Shown here: piece after piece, positions 53,101 through 62,340 of the stretch
Layout of the letters: every line of letters begins with the position of its first letter
Position numbering within the stretch: the first letter of the stretch is position 1
NCBI GenBank assembly: GCA_029204225.1
Contig: CM055100.1
Coordinates: 28,288,649 to 28,352,648, forward strand
Source of the DNA: Diphasiastrum complanatum
Taxonomy: Eukaryota > Streptophyta > Lycopodiopsida > Lycopodiales > Lycopodiaceae
Direction: 5' to 3'
DNA length: 64,000 nt
Made by a program: the position numbers and the translations under genes
The notes under the pieces: model-generated
What the model was told of the DNA's origin: nothing
Seen by the model: only the letters and a program-made list of their open reading frames with translations
Database searches by the model: none

Positions 53101-56100
53101 TTATCAATGGAATTTTTCTGCAGCTACATTTTTTCTTCACCCCCTTAAGAATGTTTGTTAAGGGAAATGCTATCAAGGCATAGTCTAAAATGAACCTGTG
53201 AAAAAATCAGGTGAAGCCCAAAAAGGATTTCACATCACGAATTGTCTGAGGTCGTGGCCATTCTCGTACCTTACAGACTTTGTCATAATCGATTTCAAGA
53301 CCTTTATCAGATATGACATGGCCCAAGTATTTGAGTTTAGTTTGGAAGAACTCACATTTCGACTCCTTAGCCTAGAGCTTTTCTTGTCTTACTTAAGGGA
53401 TTATTTATAGACACATTCAAAGGCAAATGCGATAAATCAATATTTAGACTCTGAATTGCATGGTCATCCACATAAACTTCATCTTTTAAAAAACAAAGAT
53501 AAACTTTACTATCATAGTCTTTCTAAAATTCAACAACTTCTAAAGCAGAAACCATAGGATCAAAAGGCTTATTTACATCGCCTTTTAGTTCAAACCAACG
53601 AGCCAATATGCAAAAAGGAAATACTACGAGTTACACAGTCCTTTCTTAAAGACTCACTTTTGGAGTAAAACCACTCCTTCCCTAAGATTATGTCTACGCT
53701 ATCCAAATTCATAATATAAAAATCCAGCGGCTCAACATAATCTTGAATCTTAAGCGGCAACTGAGGAACAAGCTAGTCCCAAGCTTGCCGAGCTTCCCCC
53801 GACACCATTTTCACCATATACAAGTGATTACTTGGTTCGGTGGCCGCCTTGAGCTTCTGCACCAGTTTAGCATTTATAAAGTTATGTGTGGAACCATCAT
53901 CAAAAAGAATAGTCACAGCTTAGCGTCCTACAATTCCATTCATACGAATGAGATCGTGGGGGCCAAAAACAGCTGTATCAAAGCAACAATTCTCACAACT
54001 ACTGCCCTCCTTAAGGGATAAATCAACAAAAGAAATACTAGAATTACTTGGCGCTTTAAAGGATTTAGGTTGCCCACCAAATTTCTTTTGCTTTTTCTTC
54101 GGGTGTTTTTTTGAAAGATGCCCCTTTCTCCATGCAGGAGAAGCACAAGCCGCCGGTTATCGCCTTGTCATAATCCGCGCAATCCAACTTGATTCACTTT
54201 TTCCCGCCTTGGGAACCGGTGTCCGTCTTGTCTTTGCCCCGTTTTTTGAAAAACTTATTTTCTTTTTGTTCTGCCTTGGGCAAACTGTGCTCCTTTTGCG
54301 GGAGGCAAAATGGGCGTCATCGAAGATTTTCGCAAAGCGAATTGCATCCTCGATAGTCTGTGGCGGTTGGTGACGCCGCACTTCTAGTTGAAATTCCTTC
54401 GGAAGCCCCAAAATGAAATGTAGCTTTAATAAGATAGGATCGATTCGCGAAGCGAATCAGGGCAAAATCTCCTGGAACTCTTGGATATAGGCGTCTAACG
54501 GCCTAGTACCCATCTGCACGGTGGCAAAATGCTGCCAATGCTCAAAATCATCCAATACCAGAAGGAAAGCCGTTTTAAAGGCTTCTTGAAAGGCATCCCA
54601 CGTGGAAGGGGCACCAACCCTTTCCTTCAGATCCTGCCACCAAGTAAACGCCTTACCGCGTAAAAACATGAGGGAAGAAGCAATCTTTGTACTATCGGGC
54701 AGGTCGTGCATGGAAAAATAGCTATTCCATCGATTAAGCCATGACAATACAATATATGGATGCTGGTCCTTTTCACCCGAAAAGAATTCTAGATTAAACA
54801 TAGGATAAAGGACAGCGGACCACGAGTGCGTCGAAGAATGCCACTCTTGCTCGGCCGCAGCATGCTTAGCTTGCATTTCCAAGATTTGGTTTTTCAGCAA
54901 ATTCAAGGCCTGTACAAGTTGATTGGTACGTCAGGAGGAGGAGGAGGTGGTGAAGACGGTCCTTCACCCAAAGGCATAACACGGTCCATGGCGCACTAAG
55001 GTAAAGGACAAAAGAAAAACGACAAGAGCTTTGCTACAAAGTGGCTTAGGGAGCTTGAGACTACAACTCAAGGAAGCTAGACCACAATTAAGTTCCTCAA
55101 TGGTGAAGATGGAGCCTTTACCCCCCACCCCACACCTTTTCCTTTCTTTTTGGCCTTGCTGGGTGGCGGGCCTTACGGACGCCACCTAGCAAGCACATGG
55201 GCCCCAAAAACAAGTGGCATCCCCTTATGGGGTTCACCTACCCACAAAACACATGGCCACCACTCTCCTTATGCCACCTCACCCAAGAGTCACTTGGGTC
55301 ACGTCCCCATCCACCTTTTGGGTCACCACCTAGACCTCTTGGCCTTATGGCCCAAAGAAGCACCTAGAACTCCTCTAAGGCTTGTCCTTAGACTTAGGAG
55401 GAGGTGCATGTACAATTGTACGTTTAAGAGAAGGACATGGAGGAAAATAAATTCACTTTTCCTTCCAAAAGGTGGTGAGGATGGCTAGCTTGCAAATTTT
55501 TTGTATGTGCAGGTGGAACTTTACGAAGGGGATGAAAGAGGCCAAAGAGGTGGAATTTTTTGTATGTGCAGGTGGAACTTTACAAAGAGGATGAAAGAGG
55601 CCAAAGAAGTGGCTAAAAAAAAGGTAAACAAAGCCACACATCTTTGTACTTGCAGCAGGTACAGCCTGCAAGTACAGGCTGTGTACTTTTCTTTATCATC
55701 CTCCCTTTCTATTCTTTTAAGATAGCTTTTAAGTTTACAAAGAGATAAACTTTGCAACTTAAAAAGTTTGATTACAATCTTTTAAAGTCAAGTTGAGTTT
55801 TGTTTTAAAACTTTATATACAAAACTTTGTAACTTAAGTTTAAAGAAAGCTTGTTATGTACTTTTTGAAGTACAAAAGAAAGCTTTATAGTTTTGAGCTT
55901 GCGTTCAAAAAGGTTTTACAAACTTTAGAAAGCCTGAAAGTAAGATTCACTCTTGCCAACTTGCAAAGAGTTTACCATCACATCAAATCATAAGTACTTT
56001 GAGGAGTACAAAGTGATGAATAGTCAAAAAAGAGGTAAATACTTCCCTCCCCTCCAAAGGATTCTTCTACGCCCTCCTGCGCCCTGCTGCACGGCGCACC

Positions 56101-59100
56101 TGTGCCTGCAGCAGGCCTCTGTACTGCAGCTGACGGCGGCCGGACAGGTGCCTCAATCCGCGCGCGCGAGCGCCTCTGGCCGCAAGCTCGAATTTTATTT
56201 TATTTTATTATTATTTTTTAAAGGCAACCTTTTTCAACGAATTTACACAGATGCAAAAGATTTTCGGCTTCCAAAACCAAGGTTAGAAAACATTCAAAGT
56301 TTCTAAAAGAATTTTTGGCAGCCAAAGAAATGGCCACCATAGCTAGCAAAGGTGGCTCGTTTTCTATCCAAACGACCTCGGATTGAGACGAACCAAAAAG
56401 CAAAGTTGTTCATCTCGATTCAACGAAGACAACTAAGCCTTCCTAGAACATCAACCAAAAGCTCAAACCAACCAAAAACTTAAGTAAGAACAATTGCACC
56501 TTATACACAATGATCGGTGGTTCTGATACCAAACGTTAAAAACCCCATCGTCGATCCGGTCATTGCTAAAGCACAAACAGGTGACGAACGCTACATTACC
56601 GCCCCCAACCATAGAGGTACCGCCACCTCACCCCCGTGCACTGGAGCTATAGACCACCATCAAGCAAGCTCGGATCTCCGATAAGCCATGGTGTCCCATA
56701 CCTCCATACCTTACCCTCGACCCTTGCCTACCTTCATCCTGAGGCCTAGATAATCATTCTGACTTGACTACCAGTGGAAGAGCTCTTCATTCTCTAGGAG
56801 AGAATGAATGACAAGCTCATGGAGATCCACCTCTATATACATAGTCCAGGTGGGGTCATCTCCGACCATGGGGGTCACGCATGACCATCAACACGCGACA
56901 ATTGTGCACATTGACGCGAGTCCATATCAAAGAGTCATCGCGCTCCAATAAGACTTTGACACGTGACACCCAAAAGACCTATAGCTCCAGATCAGCGTTC
57001 CGTCCCATAAATGAGACCGTCACCTCAAGTTTCCTGTTGCGTGCCCTTATGGGTACGTAACAGTTGGTTTGTTTCATTATCCTTTTTTTATGTGCTTTGT
57101 GAATCAGGTTTCTAGCTTGATCTTGGTGGTCTTTACAGTGGTATTAGAGCTTGCGCTAGGAGTGCAAGCGGGGATTTTGTAGAGTTGGGGTCCTAATGAA
57201 AAATATTTAGTGGAATTTGTTATGTGATTGTTGGCAAATTCATGGATCTCATGGAAAAGCCAAGGTTTTCAATACCGGGCGTAATATTCCAACTTCTTTT
57301 AAGCAAAAATGCATTCAAATTGCAGAATAAATGAGTGACCTTTTGAAGTTTTTTTTCATTCAGCGAAGGATCCCTTTTAAGTTTTGTGATAAAACTGTAA
57401 TACTGCCATAGTAGTCTTTTTCAAAAACAGTGTCTTTCTTTTAGGAAGATGTGTCCTTCGCTATAATTTATGGCTAAAGGCAACAAGCTGTACATCTGAA
57501 AGATTTCAATTCCTGCATGCCAGTAGTTAAAGAACTGCTTGAATGTATTTCTGTCAAAGAAACCCTGGAATAAAGCATAGTGTGGTTACAAATCGAAAAC
57601 TGAAAAGACAAAAAAAGAGACTAAATGAACCCTATGAATCCCTTTTCCTGGATCCACCTGTTTTTCATCTCTTCTCTTTCAGCATCCCTGTGAGGGCGAA
57701 TGTACAGGAAAGAGTAAAAGGCTGAATGGTTTCTCTGAGGATGGATTTCTAGCAGAAATCAACGACACACAGATTGCTCTGTGGGCGGGTTTTGAAGCTG
57801 GAAATCTGATGCTTGTTATTCATCTTAGAACCAGTAGCACAGCAGATCTGTAACAATTGAAATTTCTTGCTGCAAACTTGTCTACTAGTTGGCAGATTGA
57901 TGGGGCGGTGCAATGTTCTACCAAGGAAGGTAGGTGGTGAGCATGCATGCGTGCCCTGGCTCGGAAAGCAAGCAGCTGGCTGGCCGAGAGAGAGAGAGAG
58001 ATTGAGAGAGATTAACAGAACAAAGCTCCTCTTGACAAGTCAAGACCAAACCTTTGAAAGCCCTTTATTCATAAAAAAACCAGGAAAAACATAGTTGAAA
58101 AGTATACAGTACTCATAAAGCACCGTAAAGCAAAACCTATTTCAAGACATCCAGCTGGTACCTACCACCATCCCACCACACAAAACAAGACAGGTGTCAA
58201 CGCAGAATGTCAGTTGTTATCCATGTACAAAAAAAGTTCACCAACTTGAGAGCATGCAATAACAATGAAATTGTATAGTCCAGTCTTCCCTACGTAATAT
58301 AGCTTATAGCGATAGGCCAAACCATATCCTCACCGTATCAAGGCATTCTGCCATTCTGATAAGTCTCTTGGTATTGGTCCATATCTTATATACTCAATCA
58401 TTCATTATGTATTGAAAACTAGTTGTGCTAAATAGATTGCAAATCGCAAACAAGGGATAGCATGGATTAGTAAGTATAGGGGAAAATCCATGCCATACCG
58501 ATACTTGTACCTGTCGTACGGAGAACAAGTAATGTACAATTTTCATAACTCTTGAGCGTATCCATGCTTTCCAAGAGCACGCCAGCTATCTTCCTGTTTT
58601 ATACGGTTTACAACCTAATCGTGTCTAATTTAGGAGTAGAACAATACTTGTGTGCATTCATAATTAGCAAAGAGTTTTAACCTTACCATTCACAATTGGA
58701 TTAGGGCAAATCCATGCCGTTCCAATCCCTACGAATGCGATAGCTCTTGCACAAATCCATGTGTCTTTAAGAGCAATTAGGTTATCAACTCTTGTTATAC
58801 TAAATAGTACCCAACACATTATTAGATTTCAATGGGATGAAGTCAAACAACAATCCCATATGTTAAGGCATTATTCTATGGGGTAGGAGCAAATGTTAGA
58901 ATTGGTTCAATTTTTTTACCAAATCCATTCATATAGCTTACAACCACATTAATGTTTGCGATTATGCAACCAAATTACGTTTAAAGCACCAACCTGAATA
59001 GTTGTCGTAAAGGAATCCTGTGAGGAAGTCATGATTGTTCAAGGATGTCTCCTTCGGAAAACGTTTTCTTGACAAATCCAGGTCTATGTATTGGAATAAG

Positions 59101-60385
59101 TTTCAACAAGCCCCAGGATAGTGTTACAAATTACATCATACAATAACAAGTTACTTCGGATCCTATTTACTCTTATCTTATGATAGTTTTAGAAGCATAG
59201 CATTGCATACACCTTTTTTTTTTCAATAGAAGTGTTTGCCTTATATATACATACCTGGATCGACGGATTTCGAAGTGTTTTAAATAGAGTTGAAGACTCA
59301 AGTGTCAATAATGAGTCACAACAAAGGCTGTAAAGGACATACATTTCATTTGTTATGTAAACACTCATTCACTATGTGAATCATCATCGAAAATAGCACA
59401 AAGGTGGTTGAAAAAGAAGCTCCTGGGTCGCTGTCCATTAGCGATCAATAAGCATATCAGAAACTGGAATTCATATAAGTTGGTTCATCGCTGCCCAACC
59501 AGCGATGGTAGGCAAATGCATAAAGTCATAAGTGTGTATCAAAAACAATTATTCCAATGCATTATAAGAGAAGCATTCCATCGCTGTCCATGGTTTATTC
59601 TGTGTGCAAAACAGATGTAAACATTTCAAACCAAAAGTATGTGCACATATTGTGCGATTTTGTCACATTTGGAGCGCGCTACACACGCTGTCCCAGCGCT
59701 TAAAAAAATGACAATTTTTATACTAATAAAGCAATTCAAAGCATTGCTAGAAAATAGCTTATCAATTCTTGCTGTGGGTCGTGCTTCAAAAGCACCAATC
59801 ATTCTGGAAATTAGCATACTAATTTAGCATCACAAAGTATAGCTAAGAAACAACGTATTGTATATGTATGTAGGTTGCGCTCCAGCGCTAGTATTCTTCC
59901 ATAATTTATAGTAAGAAAAACCTCTCTTGACATGTTGTAGACGTAGTGGACTACAAAGCAGCAATAAGCACGAGGATCATAGCAAAAGATATCTTACCAT
60001 GAGATATTTGGTAGTTGAATTCCTGCAAGTAGATGTGCGCCACTGATCAAGCCTCCTTTTGAAGAAAGGAGAGAGGAAGAAGAGGAAGAAGAAGAGTGGT
60101 GCGAGTGTGGACATAGGTTACTCGCATATAGATTTCACCCTTTCTCTTCATGTAAGAGATGAGGTTAAGCAGACCTATCCAGCACATAACTTGTGGAATA
60201 AGTAATTGTTTTTATCCGTAGGATATATTAGGGTAAATCTTGACCGTCCTTATCAAAAGTGAAGTTTGAAGGGGTATTGTATATCACCAATATTAAGTGC
60301 GAGACCACTGTTTCTCAAGAGAATTAAATGCAACCCAGCATAGCAAATACTGCTAAATGTCGTAATATGTAATTAGGTACCATCC

Positions 60386-60457
<72 letters not shown>

Positions 60458-62276
60458 GAGAGAGTTTATACTTTAGTTCTAAATTTTTATTGTTTTATGT
60501 TTCAATCGATATACTATGTATTGAGGTGGGGGTGGAGAAGGGGGGGGGGGGGGGGGGTGAATGGAACCACAATTATTGGAACAAGGGTAACTAATGGAGA
60601 TTTTTATACCGCACATTGCATTAAAAAAAAATAGTTCATAAACATAAATTCATCAATCAAAGCATAGTGACATAAAAATTCGTAGGGTTCTTGGAGGAGT
60701 TTCGTGAGGCCTTTGTCATGGTGGACGATTCTCAGATGTACCTATGCTTCATCAATTGCAAGATGGGCAACTGTGATTTGGACATGTATGTCCAAGAATT
60801 CATGGACTATTCAATGAAACTGCCACTTTTTGATCGTAAATTGGCCCAATGGCAATTCATTTATGGGTTGTCAACCAATGATCAAAATGAGTGCAACACA
60901 ATTGAGGATGCTATTCAAGTGGAAGAAGGTATATGATAGTACAATGGTAGCTTCATGCAAGCATGCAAATAGTCAATGGCCTTGAAACCAAAAAAAGAAA
61001 ATCTAAGAACAATAGAAAGAAAATTTTCAATGAATTGGATGAGGCAGCAGACAAAAAGAGGAAAAAAAGAAATCCATCGCTAAAGATATGGCTCATCAAT
61101 AGGAAGGAGAATGTATCCTTCCTATATTTTAAATTTGGGCATCGAGCCAAGAGGTGCCCTAAAACGAACAACAAAACGTCAAGTAACATGATCATGGAAA
61201 TACCCATAGGTAAACTCATAATTTTTAATTTAGTTGGTGATTGTGCTTGTATTTGCAATTTTAGCACTTTGGCTTTTCATCCTAATGAATTGTTTCACGT
61301 TAGAGGCGAATTGTTAGTGAAAGACATTAATGTATTCTTTGAATGAAGGAGCACTCACAACTTATTAATTGTCGGCTTGTCCAAAAACTTCGGGTGCCCA
61401 CCATGGCTAGCGATCATCGATACATGGTCCATATAGCCTTAGTGTCAGACACAAAAGTTTGGCATATCAAAGTTCCTAATCTCAAGCTTCGATGCACAAT
61501 AATGCTAAGCGCATAACTTTCCATGTCACGAATCTTGATCGTATTGATATGGTTCTAGGCTATGAATGGTTCTATAGTAAAACATATAGTTTATTTGTAG
61601 ATTCCAAGAGCCAAGAGACATTTATTATTTAATTTTAAGTATTGATATTGCTTGAGCTCTTCGTGGAATAATTCTTTGCTATTGCTTGCTGGGCTTTACC
61701 CATTAATCACATGTGATGTCATTGGCCTTTGTGGGAGATTGTTATTTGATTTGTCATTTATGGTCTTTTACTCTTCATTGATATCAATATCTGTAATTGT
61801 GTTCATGACTGTGTGTGTGAGAGAGAGAGAGAAAGAAAGAAAGAAAGCTTTATAACGTCTTTTCCATGCCAAAAGGCGTATAAGACGAAAAGGAGTACAA
61901 CATAGGAAATGGAACTCGGACGGAACAATGTCGTCAACAGAAAACTAAAGTAAAACTGCCGTAAACACTGTTAACTGGGAATTACTATTCAAATCCTATG
62001 AGGAGGCAACATAGTTTAGGAAACATGGTATTATGACCATTTACAGATCAACTGAACCCTCCTCATTTCTCTAACTTTTTACTTCTACCTCTACTCTCTC
62101 TATTCTTTTTTTGATTTCCACGAAGTGCATTGTCCCGTCTTTGTAGATGAGACGTTTGCCCATGTCTTTCGCTCGTTGACGATCTTTCTTCCGTTCTTCC
62201 ACCTGTACGTAGGTTAGGTCTTCATCCATGAAAATCTGAGTACCCTTTAATGTGGCTTGCTGACGGAGTGCCTCTA

Positions 62277-62340
<64 letters not shown>

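Larger units (their letters stand above)
52703..57062 (-). mobile_element. Ty3/gypsy element, 5' half, inverted relative to its 3' end
   Basis: The minus strand holds LTR (57062-56533), PBS, a long leader, gag, protease and the RT/RNase H end, in order. RT lacks its N-terminal part. Integrase core is absent, because at 52702 the sequence flips to the + strand 3' LTR. Homologous LTRs and continuous domain content suggest one element split by an inversion, though two nested copies are possible. Confidence 0.88.
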
